Source: Flavobacteriales bacterium (GTDB taxonomy: Bacteria > Bacteroidota > Bacteroidia > Flavobacteriales_D > Sanyastnellaceae). Taken from it: a DNA stretch of 49,199 bases. Below the pieces are notes generated by a model. It worked only from the letters and a program-made list of their open reading frames with translations. It was not told where the DNA came from and made no database searches. How positions within the stretch are numbered: position 1 is the first letter of the stretch; every line of letters starts with the position of its first letter. Made by a program: the position numbers and the translations under genes. Shown piece by piece: positions 24,666 through 33,037 of the stretch. The stretch is taken from NCBI GenBank assembly GCA_029238785.1, contig JAQWFN010000034.1, positions 1 to 49,199 of the forward strand, read 5' to 3'.

Positions 24666-27053
24666 TTACTCTAAATTTAAAATCAAGTAGCCTCGCCCGT
24701 TCATCACCATTTCACCGTCTTTAGATTCACTTCCAACAGCAATCAAAATGTTTTCGGCTTTAGCTTCATCCTTCAAATAATCGGGGAGTGCAGTTGCTGT
24801 TTGATTTTTATTGATGATGATGAGGGTACGTTCGCCAATATAGGAGCGTTCCATCACGAGCAGACCATCGTCTTTCGAAACAATTTTTAAATCGCCATAC
24901 AGCAAGCTCATGCGTTCTTTCCTCAGTTGAATGAGCGCTTTCAGCCGTTTTTGTGTAGCTTGTTCTTGCTCGTTCCAATTGTCAAACCACATCATGCGTC
25001 TGTTGTCCGGATCATTGGCTCCGGGCATGGCTATTTCATCGCCGTAATAAATACAAGGGATACCAGGACTGGTCATTAAAAAGGCGTGGAGCAACTGCAT
25101 TTTCTCATAGCCTTCATCTCCTTGGTGTTCAATGACTCTTGTCCAACCCGCGAGTTTGGGGTCTTCATCAAATTTCACAGCGCCATCGGCATAAGAAGTA
25201 AAACGAGCCCTGTCTTGATTGCCGGTAATGTTGCCCATTTTGTGATGAGCTCCGTAGTATTCAATGCTCTGAGCCAACACTCGAGTAAGGTTGTCGAAAT
25301 TGCTTTCGTCTTTGGCAAAAGCATCCACCATGGCATCGTAGAGGTTGAAATCGAACTGCGCATCCAATTGTCCGCTAGAAACATAACTGCGAATCAATTC
25401 GGGATTTCCATAGGTTTCTCCAATTTGATAGATGCTTCTGTTTTGAGGAATAACCACACGTTCCTTCATTTTTTTGGTCAGCAAACGCCAAAACTCTTCT
25501 GGAATGTGCTTTGTCGCATCGTGTCTGAAACCATCAATGGGGTAGTTCTCAAACCAGAATAGCGCACTGTCGGTCATGGCTTCACGTACTTCTTCTCTTG
25601 AAAAATCCAAGGTAGGGAGGAAGGTATCAAACCAAGTAGTTAAGCGTTCTTCGTCCCAAAGTTCTGTGTTCATTCGTCCATCGGGCAAATATAATGGCGT
25701 GGCCCAATCGGGGTTGTTCTGATAAATGTTGTGTTCTTGGTGAACATGGTTGGCAACATAATCCACCAAGATGTTCATGTCGGCGGCGTGGGTTTTATCA
25801 ATCAACTCGCTGAATTCTTCGCTGTTTCCAAATCGGTAATCAATGGTGGTTGAAGTTACGGGCCAATATCCGTGGTAGCCAGAGAATTTACTTGTAATTC
25901 CTTTATTCCAGAGTCCCCAAGCGCCTTTTGGGTTTTGGGTGATGGGACTAATCCAAAGGGTATTTACACCAAGGTCTTCAAAATAGCCGTCGTTTATTTT
26001 CTGGGTGATGCCGGCCAGGTCTCCTCCATAATGATTGGCAACTGGAAGAATACTGTCGTTCTGAACGGCTTCGTCGTTTGCACTGTTTCCATTGTTGAAA
26101 CGATCAAGCATAATGAAATACATGATCATTTGTTCGTGGTCGTTTCTGTTGAGCTGAGTGCTTTGAGTGATGGGGAATCCGTTTTCGAGAGGGATGAGAG
26201 CGTCGTTGCTTATTTTCCCCTCGCTCACTGCCCAAGCTCTGAGGTGCGAACGCTTTACATTTTTGGCTTCTTCTGGTATGCTAATACTGATAGAAGTGAT
26301 GGCTGTTTCGCTGCTTTCGATAAGTTGGTTGTTCCAAAACACGAAGAATTTGGCCAAGCGATCACAGCTTAACTCGAGCATATTACCGCTTGCACTTGAT
26401 GAAGTGAGAAAGGGAGCGCCTTCATTGGCTGCATCACCAACAAGGAAGGTGCTGTTGAATGCACCTTGTCCATTATCTTTTTTGTTTGGATTTCCTTCAT
26501 CTAGCCCCCACTCGCCATCGCGAACAAGCTGATATTCATACAAACCGGGGTTTAGCACAAAGTCGATGCTCCAAATACCGTTCTTATCTTGAGTGAGTTC
26601 ACTCGCACTCGGGTTCCAGCCGTTCATGTTGCCCGCTAGTTGAACGCTTTTGTAATTTTTTGTTGCTTGATATTTGAGCTGATGAGCCTTTTTCTTTGAG
26701 GCAAATACAGGGATATCATAGGCTTTTCCATCATAAGTTACCTCAAGAACATCGAATGCTCCGTAAGCTTGGTTTAAGACCAGTACTCCATTGCTATCAG
26801 CACTTAAATCCATGCCTGAATGAAGCCTTAAACGGCTGATTTTTTTCATGTCGAGGAAGTAGTCGTGAAGCTCAATCTTGCTTTGATCGTAGTTGAGATA
26901 AATCGGACTAAAGAGCTTGTTCAGTACCGTGCTTTCGCTTGATTGAATAGGTGCGCTTGCTTCGATTTGTTCTTCTGGACTAGGTTTGGACTCAGTGCAG
27001 GCATAGAGCAATGAGAAGGCCAACAAGAGGTGGAGTGAGTGGATGAGCTTCAT
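24666..27053 (-). CDS. Lipoprotein GH13 alpha-amylase family enzyme (SusA/cyclomaltodextrinase-like)
   Basis: I place the start at 27053 (MKLIHSLHLLLAFSLLYAC); 27059 is also possible, while the longer frame opens with TTG inside a terminator hairpin. The lipobox LLYAC makes it a lipoprotein of 795 residues. An E-set domain like CBM48/glycogen-binding domains lies near 120-200 (AGNMNGWNPSASEL, GLYEYQLVRDGEW). The GH13 barrel has region I DYVANHVHQEH, region II GFRHDATKHI (nucleophile Asp near residue 513), region III IGETYGN (acid/base Glu near 546) and region IV TGNQDRARF (near 613). In region IV the usual NHD is NQD. It should cut maltodextrins at the outer membrane or in the periplasm, after capture by SusC/SusD, with maltose feeding the phosphorylase. 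Confidence 0.85.
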   Translation of the reverse strand: MKLIHSLHLLLAFSLLYACTESKPSPEEQIEASAPIQSSESTVLNKLFSPIYLNYDQSKIELHDYFLDMKKISRLRLHSGMDLSADSNGVLVLNQAYGAFDVLEVTYDGKAYDIPVFASKKKAHQLKYQATKNYKSVQLAGNMNGWNPSASELTQDKNGIWSIDFVLNPGLYEYQLVRDGEWGLDEGNPNKKDNGQGAFNSTFLVGDAANEGAPFLTSSSASGNMLELSCDRLAKFFVFWNNQLIESSETAITSISISIPEEAKNVKRSHLRAWAVSEGKISNDALIPLENGFPITQSTQLNRNDHEQMIMYFIMLDRFNNGNSANDEAVQNDSILPVANHYGGDLAGITQKINDGYFEDLGVNTLWISPITQNPKGAWGLWNKGITSKFSGYHGYWPVTSTTIDYRFGNSEEFSELIDKTHAADMNILVDYVANHVHQEHNIYQNNPDWATPLYLPDGRMNTELWDEERLTTWFDTFLPTLDFSREEVREAMTDSALFWFENYPIDGFRHDATKHIPEEFWRLLTKKMKERVVIPQNRSIYQIGETYGNPELIRSYVSSGQLDAQFDFNLYDAMVDAFAKDESNFDNLTRVLAQSIEYYGAHHKMGNITGNQDRARFTSYADGAVKFDEDPKLAGWTRVIEHQGDEGYEKMQLLHAFLMTSPGIPCIYYGDEIAMPGANDPDNRRMMWFDNWNEQEQATQKRLKALIQLRKERMSLLYGDLKIVSKDDGLLVMERSYIGERTLIIINKNQTATALPDYLKDEAKAENILIAVGSESKDGEMVMNGRGYLILNLE

Positions 27054-27067
27054 GACCATGTTGAGGT

Positions 27068-27094
27068 AAAAAAAAGGCCGCAAATGCAGCCTTT
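27068..27094 (-). terminator. Intrinsic terminator between the starch-binding gene and the amylase gene
   Basis: On the minus strand AAAGGCTGC / GCGGCCTTT (27086-27094 and 27073-27081, one T-G pair) with loop ATTT is followed by a run of T. It begins 6 bp after the stop codon at 27100 and ends 15 bp before the amylase start, so it should reduce transcription of the amylase from the susC promoter. Confidence 0.78.
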
Positions 27095-27099
27095 CAAGA

Positions 27100-27969
27100 T
27101 TATTGACAATCGAGTATACTTAATATTTCGTAGGGTAATGATCCCGGAGGGTATGTGAATCCAGGACTAACAATAACAAAGCGAATGACTTTGATTTCTT
27201 CTCCTTCAGGGACGTTGGTGAAGAGGTCTTCAGGAATAAACGTAAACCTGAACTTACCAGCATCATCGCCCATAAGTGGAACCATTTTCAAGTCAGGGTT
27301 GCTAGTAGCCTCAGCAATTGGACTAACATCGTAGTTAAAGAAAAAGAATTCATCAGTAGAAGCAAGAAGGAAAATGTAGCAATCATCTGCACCCAGGTTC
27401 TGAAGTCCTTCGATACTTTCTTGAGTATTGTCGTAAGTAATTGATACAAAATCATCAGATTGTCTGATTTCCGGGAAAATGCAAATTTTGCGATCGCACA
27501 ATTTCGGAATCACCTCAACCATAAGGTCTTCAGTTTTTGCTTCACCGTTGTATCCGTCATCAGCGTAAGCATTACCGTCTTTCAATTTGGCTAAACAGCT
27601 AATACCGTTAGCAAAAAGAGTAGCTCCATCAACACCGTAAAATTCAGTTGGAATAAAAGAAATAGCGTAGAGCATTGGTCCGATTTTCTCCAATTTGTTC
27701 AACTCGTTAGAATCTCCCCATTCGCCGTTACCTCCGGCGTGTGCCGGACCAGCAGGCATCCATGTCCACAAGTAAACGTCATCGTCTGGATGATCAGTTA
27801 GCATGGCTTTCAAGGCGTTGTTTGATGTGCCATCAGTGCTTAAGCTGATATCGATGTACAAGGTAATTTCCTCATTCGCATCTGTTGGAGAGGGAAGGAT
27901 GTATGCCGCTTGAGCAGCGACGAGGCCAGATAAACAAACCAAGCAGGCACTTAAAAATAGGTTCTTCAT
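27100..27969 (-). CDS. Secreted putative starch-binding protein of the Sus locus (SusE/F position)
   Basis: This 289-residue protein has a signal peptide (1-19, ending VAAQ) and no lipobox. I do not know a named family for the whole chain. Its N-terminal half (about 20-150: PTDANEEITLYIDI, VYLWTWMPAG, GEWGDSNELNKLEKIG, FIPTEFYGVDG) resembles the N-terminal module of the secreted GH13 at 33038-35872 (PTQDDEVILYYDA, VYIHTGV, GNWGTADANVL, LAQFYGVNVG), so both probably bind the same glucan. The second half may be a diverged second copy (ITYDNTQES, FNYDVSPIAE, FTFIPEDLF). It occupies the place of SusE/SusF after susC and susD, with a 2-bp gap from the lipoprotein gene. A terminator follows. Confidence 0.65.
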   Translation of the reverse strand: MKNLFLSACLVCLSGLVAAQAAYILPSPTDANEEITLYIDISLSTDGTSNNALKAMLTDHPDDDVYLWTWMPAGPAHAGGNGEWGDSNELNKLEKIGPMLYAISFIPTEFYGVDGATLFANGISCLAKLKDGNAYADDGYNGEAKTEDLMVEVIPKLCDRKICIFPEIRQSDDFVSITYDNTQESIEGLQNLGADDCYIFLLASTDEFFFFNYDVSPIAEATSNPDLKMVPLMGDDAGKFRFTFIPEDLFTNVPEGEEIKVIRFVIVSPGFTYPPGSLPYEILSILDCQ

Positions 27970-27971
27970 GA

Positions 27972-28475
27972 TTATTCTGTTACTCGGTTGAAATTAAAAA
28001 TATAGATAACAGTTTCTGTTTCATTTTCACCTCCAAGACATCCTCTGAGCAATTCAAGATTGAGTTGGTTATCAAAGGGGCGAACCATTGAGCCGAGATC
28101 AAAGCTAAGCACTTGGTTACCGTCATCTAAAAAAAGTTGTGAAGGCACTTCATCATTGTCGAAAGACCAAGTTCCATTTTCACCAAAGTAGTTTTTACCA
28201 TTGGTTAACTCAACATCATAGGAACGATCTGAGGTGCTAAAAGAAAGGCGCAAAGGAACATCTACACCATTGTCGTAAATGTAGCTGAGGTCGCGTTCTT
28301 CTTTAATGGGGTTGTTGAGGTCTTTTTGGATGAACTGACTTAATTGCCAAGTTCCTGCCATACCCTGTACTTTATCAAAAGGTTCTCCTAATTCTCCTTC
28401 GAGTTTAGGTTTACACTGCCCTAGTAGGAGCGCAAGGCTCAAGAGCATAAAGGTATTTATAAATGTGCTTTTCAT
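27972..28475 (-). CDS. DUF5004-like lipoprotein of the Sus locus
   Basis: This 167-residue product has a lipobox (LLLGQC, Cys about residue 21). The mature chain includes VQGMAGTWQLSQFIQKD, then GENGTWSFDNDEVPSQLFLD and a C-terminal ETVIYIFNFNRV, the lipocalin-like plan of Bacteroidota DUF5004 proteins that are often seen in flavobacterial starch loci. The function is unknown; a surface or periplasmic role in glucan binding is a reasonable guess from context. It follows susD by 12 bp and precedes the next gene by 2 bp, so it is part of the same transcript. Confidence 0.68.
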   Translation of the reverse strand: MKSTFINTFMLLSLALLLGQCKPKLEGELGEPFDKVQGMAGTWQLSQFIQKDLNNPIKEERDLSYIYDNGVDVPLRLSFSTSDRSYDVELTNGKNYFGENGTWSFDNDEVPSQLFLDDGNQVLSFDLGSMVRPFDNQLNLELLRGCLGGENETETVIYIFNFNRVTE

Positions 28476-28487
28476 GATCTTTCCTTA

Positions 28488-29855
28488 TTAATTACAACCT
28501 CCTTCAGGATTCAATTGGAAACCAGATACTGAGGTTTCGCCGTTAGGGAATTGAAGGGCCATTCCTGGACAATCGTAAGGTGCATTTCTAATGGTGATCT
28601 CTTCACCAAGAGTGCCACGTCGTTTAAGATAATCAATCCAGACTCCTTCACAGATGGTTTCTTTGAACATTTCTTCACGAGCAGCATTGATAATGACTTC
28701 TGCAGCAGCGTCCATCGGAAGTTGGTTGATTCCTTCTCCAAAGGCTCTGGTTCTAATGGCATTTACATCAGCAACAGCCACGTCTAAGTCAATGTTCTGT
28801 GCAGCCAAAGCCTCAGCTCTCAAAAGGTGTAAGCCTGTAAGATGAACTAAAGGTACGTTGAAGTAGTTTGAACCGTTAAAACGAGTACTGAAATAGCTTC
28901 CGTTGTTGTTCTCAATCCAGTCGTTACGCATGTCGCTAGGGTTCAAAGAGAAGGTACTAAATACACTTTCACTCATACTTAAAACGGGAGTTCCAATATC
29001 AGAACGGTAGTTGTTGCTGAAACCGTCGTTTCTAAAGTCGTTGCTAAAGCTTACGATTCCAAAAACAGTTTCGGTGGAAATATTGTCTTGCTCATAACGG
29101 TCGAGGTCACTGTCCAAAGAGAAAGCATTGCTGTTAATCACTTCGGAAGCATAAAGCGAGGCATTCGGTAAATCGTTCATCAAGAAATAAACATGAGCCA
29201 GATATCCTGCCGCACTTAATCGACTTGCGTAGAAGCTGTTTTCAATAGGTAAGTTATCGTGAGCAAACCTCAAATCGGCAACAACAGCATCATACACTTC
29301 GCCAACAGTGTTTCTTCCAAGAGGCTCTTGAGAAGCTTCTAGGCGCAGTACAATTCCTAAGTGACCGTTGTTTGCAGTGTTGTTGTATGGTTGGGCGTAG
29401 AGCTTAACGAGAGACCAATGACAAAGTGCTCGAATAAATCGCGCTTCAGCTTCAATTCTACTCCGTTCAGCGTCGTCTAGTCCTTCAATAAAATCAAAAC
29501 TCTCTAGAACGGTGTTGCAACGATAAATAGCTCTGTAGAAATCAGAGTAAACTCCGTTGGTGGTAGAGGTAAAGAAGTTGGTTTGTCGGCCATAAACAGC
29601 GGCGTAATCGTTGTTGTCTTCTGGAAAGCTCAAGTTGTCTGTGAGCAATTCGCTCAAAACTTGAACTCTTCCATCGAAAAGGTTTCCAATAACGTCGTAG
29701 TTAGAATTGAGTAAGCGTTGTAGATCTTCTGGAGTCTTTAAAGCGTCTTCAGCAAGAATAACATCTCCAGGTTCAAATTCAAGTAGTTTATCACAAGCAC
29801 TCAAGGTCATTAAACCACAAGCGAGTATCAAAAGGTATTTATAGTTGATCTTCAT
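28488..29855 (-). CDS. susD: SusD/RagB-family glycan-binding lipoprotein
   Basis: This 455-residue lipoprotein (lipobox TLSAC, Cys21) acts with SusC as the lid of an outer-membrane glycan importer. Family signs: early LEFEPGDVILAEDALKTPED, the TPR-like helices (YSDFYRAIYRCNTVLESF, EARFIRALCHWSLVKLYAQP), VYDAVVADLRFAHDNLP and the later LHLLRAEALAAQ with NAIRTRAFG. The C-terminal end has the usual MFKETICEGVWIDYLKRRGTL. Neighbouring amylases and maltose phosphorylase indicate a starch or maltodextrin substrate. It is 12 bp after susC. Length is slightly shorter than B. thetaiotaomicron SusD but usual for flavobacterial maltodextrin loci. Confidence 0.93.
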   Translation of the reverse strand: MKINYKYLLILACGLMTLSACDKLLEFEPGDVILAEDALKTPEDLQRLLNSNYDVIGNLFDGRVQVLSELLTDNLSFPEDNNDYAAVYGRQTNFFTSTTNGVYSDFYRAIYRCNTVLESFDFIEGLDDAERSRIEAEARFIRALCHWSLVKLYAQPYNNTANNGHLGIVLRLEASQEPLGRNTVGEVYDAVVADLRFAHDNLPIENSFYASRLSAAGYLAHVYFLMNDLPNASLYASEVINSNAFSLDSDLDRYEQDNISTETVFGIVSFSNDFRNDGFSNNYRSDIGTPVLSMSESVFSTFSLNPSDMRNDWIENNNGSYFSTRFNGSNYFNVPLVHLTGLHLLRAEALAAQNIDLDVAVADVNAIRTRAFGEGINQLPMDAAAEVIINAAREEMFKETICEGVWIDYLKRRGTLGEEITIRNAPYDCPGMALQFPNGETSVSGFQLNPEGGCN

Positions 29856-29867
29856 GATAGTTAATGA

Positions 29868-32800
29868 TTAAAAGGCGAATGATAAGGTGAAGTTATAAGA
29901 ACGCTCTTGAGGCGGAGTGAGGTAAGTCACGTTCGGACTCAAGTTACGGTCCTGTGCATTTTCGAAGTCACGCGCCACTTCCGGGTCAAGCCCTGGGAAG
30001 TTTGTTAAGGTGAACAAGTTGGTTACATTCACGGCCAAACGCAGGTTGTTGAAGGTCATGTTCTTCACTTTCAAGTTCTGGAAAGTATAACCAAGGGCTA
30101 GGTTTCTCAAACGGAGGTAAGAAGCATCATAAACAAACAAGCTGGTGTTCCACCAAGGGAATCCTTCATCTAAGCCGTACTTGGTTTCATCCAGAGTAAG
30201 GATTGGGAATTCAGCAACATCGCCCGGTTGTCTCCAACGATCAAACTTATCCGTTCTCATGTTCCAAGAAGAAACAACTCCAAGTTGACGCTTGGCTGAA
30301 GAATCAAAGATTTTAGCACCAACGCTAAAGATGGCTAGAGCTTGTAGGTCCCAGTTCTTATAGCGGAAGCTGTTGGTCATACCACCGATGAAATCCGGCA
30401 ATCCATCACCAACATACTTTCTAATGGCGTTGTCGTAATCATAGGTTTCGTTTCCATTCAAGTCGAGGTAAACAGGCAATCCGTTTGCTTGATCCACATG
30501 GGAGAATTCAACCAAGTAAAAGCTACCTATAGGTTTTCCTACTATAACACGAGAATCGTTGGTACCACCAGATACAGCATCGGGAGTATAATTGCCGATG
30601 TCAACCAATTCATTATAGTTTCTTGCAATGTTGAAGTCGGTTGTCCACTCGAATTTACCAACAATGTTTCTCGACTTGATAGAGAATTCAACCCCACGGT
30701 TAAGGATTTGAGCTACGTTATCCCAGTAGTTGGTGAAACCAGTACTTGGCGATACGTTCACGTTCATCAAAACATCGTTAGACATTTTGTTGTAAACGCC
30801 CAATTCGAAGGTAACGCGGTCTTTCCAAAGTCCCATTTCAACCGACGCATCGATAACTCTTGAGGTTTCCCATTGCAAGTTCGGGTTGGCCAACTGTAAA
30901 GGGAAGAGGATGGCTTCATTACCATACAGAATTCCATTATCAGCAGCAGAGTAGGTTCCAAAACGCGCATAATCTGGAATATTTGCATTTCCTGTTAGTC
31001 CCCAAGAAGCTTTCACTTTCAAGAAAGAGATGTTTTTGCTGTCTTTTAAGAAGTCTTCTTCACTCACAATCCATCCTGCGGAAACAGAAGGGAAGAAGCC
31101 GTAACGGTTGTTTCTACCAAAACGAGAAGAGCCATCAACACGAGCGGTTGCTTGCACGAGGTAACGGTCTTTATAGGTGTAGTTTGCTCTACCGAAGTAA
31201 GACAAGAAACTAAACTGAGAAGGGTTTCCATTACGCTGTGGAGTAGGTACTTCTGCGGTAACTTCTTCAGAGTAACCATAGCTGTCTGAACGCTGAAACT
31301 CGGTTCCGGCCAAGAAGCCAAACTTATGATCTTCAAGCAAATCCCAATCGTAATTTGCGGTAAGTGAGTAGTTCCAGTTCAAGATGTAGTTGACATTCAA
31401 GAACGATTGAGAGAAGTCGCGAACGGTTGGAATAGGTTCTTCATCGATCTCTTCACGCAAAAACATCCAATCGAAACCACCACTGGCAACAATGTTGAGG
31501 TTCTTCACCGGATTCATGATCAGCCTCAAGTTGTTAACCGATCTGTTTTCGATGTTTCTCCAGCTTTTGAACGACTCTCGGTATCCAACAGGGTTCTTTG
31601 CTCCTCCAAATTCATCTCTCCAAATAAAGTATTCATCAGCGGGGTGAAGAATGTTTCCATCGGCATCAAAAACGGCATCTTCATAACGTTCAGGGTAGAA
31701 GGGGAGTGCATTCGACATGGCATCGCCTAATCCACCACTCCAAGCGGCATCAATACGGCTATTAACTCCTCGAGAAAGCGAAGTCGAAACCATGGCTTTC
31801 AACCATTTGTTTACGGTGTAATCGAAGTTAATTCGGCCACTAATACGCTCATATCCATTCCCAAGAAGGTAAGATTGATTGTCGTCATAAGACAAACCGG
31901 CATAGAGTCCATACTTCTCTCCACCTTTTCGAATTCCAACGCTGTACATTTGTTTCACACCGGTGCCAATGGTACGGTCAACCCAGTCGATGTCTCTTGT
32001 CATGGCCTCTTTATAAGCTAAGGCACGTGTTTCGGCATCATCGTCAGCAGTGGTGTAATTCGGCAACCACACATATCCTGTACCGCCGTCGTTTTCCCAG
32101 GCTTCTTGACGAAGTTGCAAATACTCTTCGGTATTGGTCATGTTTGGAAGTGTAGCTGGTGTAGAAATACCCACTCGAGAGGTGAAATCGATGGTGAGTC
32201 CTTTCTTCTTAGCACCTCTTTTTGTGGTGATGAGGATTACCCCATTTGCTCCTCTAGAGCCATAGATAGCGGTGGCAGAAGCATCTTTTAAGATTTCTAC
32301 AGACTCGATATCGTTGGGGTTTAAAGTAGCCAAGGGGTTGTTGTTCATGGCTCCTCCGTTTCCACGAATGAAATAGTCTTGTGTAATTGGAATACCATCC
32401 ACAACGTAAAGTGGATCACCACCGGCAGATACCGATGCCGTTCCACGCACACGAATGGTTGAAGCCGAGCCGGCCAAACCAGATCCTTGTGTTACTTGAA
32501 CACCAGCTGCTTGTCCTTGCAAAGCAGCTTCAAAACTTGGCGTTGGAAGCGCGGTAAGCGCCTTGGAGTCAACAGTGGCAATATTTCCGGTAACGTCTTT
32601 CTTGCGCTGCACACCGTAACCAACAACCACAACGTCGTCAATAAATACGGCATCAGGTTTCATCGAAATGTTCAGTTCCAAAGTTTGTCCGGCAGCTAAA
32701 TTGACTTTCTTGCTTTGTTTCTGATAACCGATAAAAGTAAATTCAAGGGTGTGTTCTCCTGCGCTTAAAGTAAGTGAGTAAGCTCCGTTCATATCTGTGG

Positions 32801-32954
32801 AAATCCCTTTAGCTCCGCCATCTGCAAGAACAGTGGCTCCGGGAAGTACAAGATTGTTTTCGTCGCTCACAATTCCTTTCACCGTTTGCGCATGCACAAA
32901 CGAGCTCAGAAAAATGACCATACTCGCTCCTAGAAGGAAGATCTTGGTTCTCAT
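29868..32954 (-). CDS. susC: SusC/RagA-family TonB-linked outer membrane importer
   Basis: I choose the start at 32954 (MRTKIFLLGASMVIFLSSF), giving a signal peptide and 1028 residues; the frame remains open 36 bp upstream. Parts in order: carboxypeptidase-regulatory-like domain (about 25-100, VKGIVSDENNLVLPGATVLA), TonB box region and plug (about 105-225) with VVVGYGVQRKKDVTGNI, IRVRGTASVSAGGDPLYVVD and the SusC signature GSRGANGVILITTKRG, then a long barrel ending SYNFTLSFAF. It transports oligosaccharides with energy from TonB. It heads the susC-susD-DUF5004-SusE/F-like operon. A 17-bp inverted repeat shared with the regulator and secreted-amylase promoters sits 48 bp before the start, next to a -7-like element. 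Confidence 0.95.
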   Translation of the reverse strand: MRTKIFLLGASMVIFLSSFVHAQTVKGIVSDENNLVLPGATVLADGGAKGISTDMNGAYSLTLSAGEHTLEFTFIGYQKQSKKVNLAAGQTLELNISMKPDAVFIDDVVVVGYGVQRKKDVTGNIATVDSKALTALPTPSFEAALQGQAAGVQVTQGSGLAGSASTIRVRGTASVSAGGDPLYVVDGIPITQDYFIRGNGGAMNNNPLATLNPNDIESVEILKDASATAIYGSRGANGVILITTKRGAKKKGLTIDFTSRVGISTPATLPNMTNTEEYLQLRQEAWENDGGTGYVWLPNYTTADDDAETRALAYKEAMTRDIDWVDRTIGTGVKQMYSVGIRKGGEKYGLYAGLSYDDNQSYLLGNGYERISGRINFDYTVNKWLKAMVSTSLSRGVNSRIDAAWSGGLGDAMSNALPFYPERYEDAVFDADGNILHPADEYFIWRDEFGGAKNPVGYRESFKSWRNIENRSVNNLRLIMNPVKNLNIVASGGFDWMFLREEIDEEPIPTVRDFSQSFLNVNYILNWNYSLTANYDWDLLEDHKFGFLAGTEFQRSDSYGYSEEVTAEVPTPQRNGNPSQFSFLSYFGRANYTYKDRYLVQATARVDGSSRFGRNNRYGFFPSVSAGWIVSEEDFLKDSKNISFLKVKASWGLTGNANIPDYARFGTYSAADNGILYGNEAILFPLQLANPNLQWETSRVIDASVEMGLWKDRVTFELGVYNKMSNDVLMNVNVSPSTGFTNYWDNVAQILNRGVEFSIKSRNIVGKFEWTTDFNIARNYNELVDIGNYTPDAVSGGTNDSRVIVGKPIGSFYLVEFSHVDQANGLPVYLDLNGNETYDYDNAIRKYVGDGLPDFIGGMTNSFRYKNWDLQALAIFSVGAKIFDSSAKRQLGVVSSWNMRTDKFDRWRQPGDVAEFPILTLDETKYGLDEGFPWWNTSLFVYDASYLRLRNLALGYTFQNLKVKNMTFNNLRLAVNVTNLFTLTNFPGLDPEVARDFENAQDRNLSPNVTYLTPPQERSYNFTLSFAF

Positions 32955-32987
32955 AAGTTGTTTTGGTTTAAAGGCACTTAAATTTAG

Positions 32988-32996
32988 CAAAATATA
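32988..32996 (-). promoter_or_regulatory. susC: Candidate -7 element for susC
   Basis: Minus-strand TATATTTTG is close to TAnnTTTG (one extra base). It lies 5 bp from the 17-bp inverted repeat at 33002-33018, nearly the same geometry as at the secreted amylase promoter. Confidence 0.4.
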
Positions 32997-33001
32997 ACAC
33001 G

Positions 33002-33018
33002 AGTGTTCAAATTACACT
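33002..33018. promoter_or_regulatory. susC: Predicted operator of the Nudix-type regulator, susC promoter
   Basis: AGTGTTCAAATTACACT matches 13 of 17 positions of the near-perfect palindrome between the regulator and pfkA (AGTGTAAAGTTTACACT); the outer AGTGT/ACACT arms are identical. It would cover the region just upstream of the predicted -7 element of susC, so a bound protein should block RNA polymerase. Confidence 0.6.
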
Positions 33019-33037
33019 TTGTGTTTTTCAACAGCTC

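Noticed and set aside
27054-27083. Longer start (TTG at 27083) for the lipoprotein amylase
   Set aside because: It lies in the terminator hairpin and would spoil the lipoprotein signal; ATG 27053 gives a proper lipobox signal sequence.
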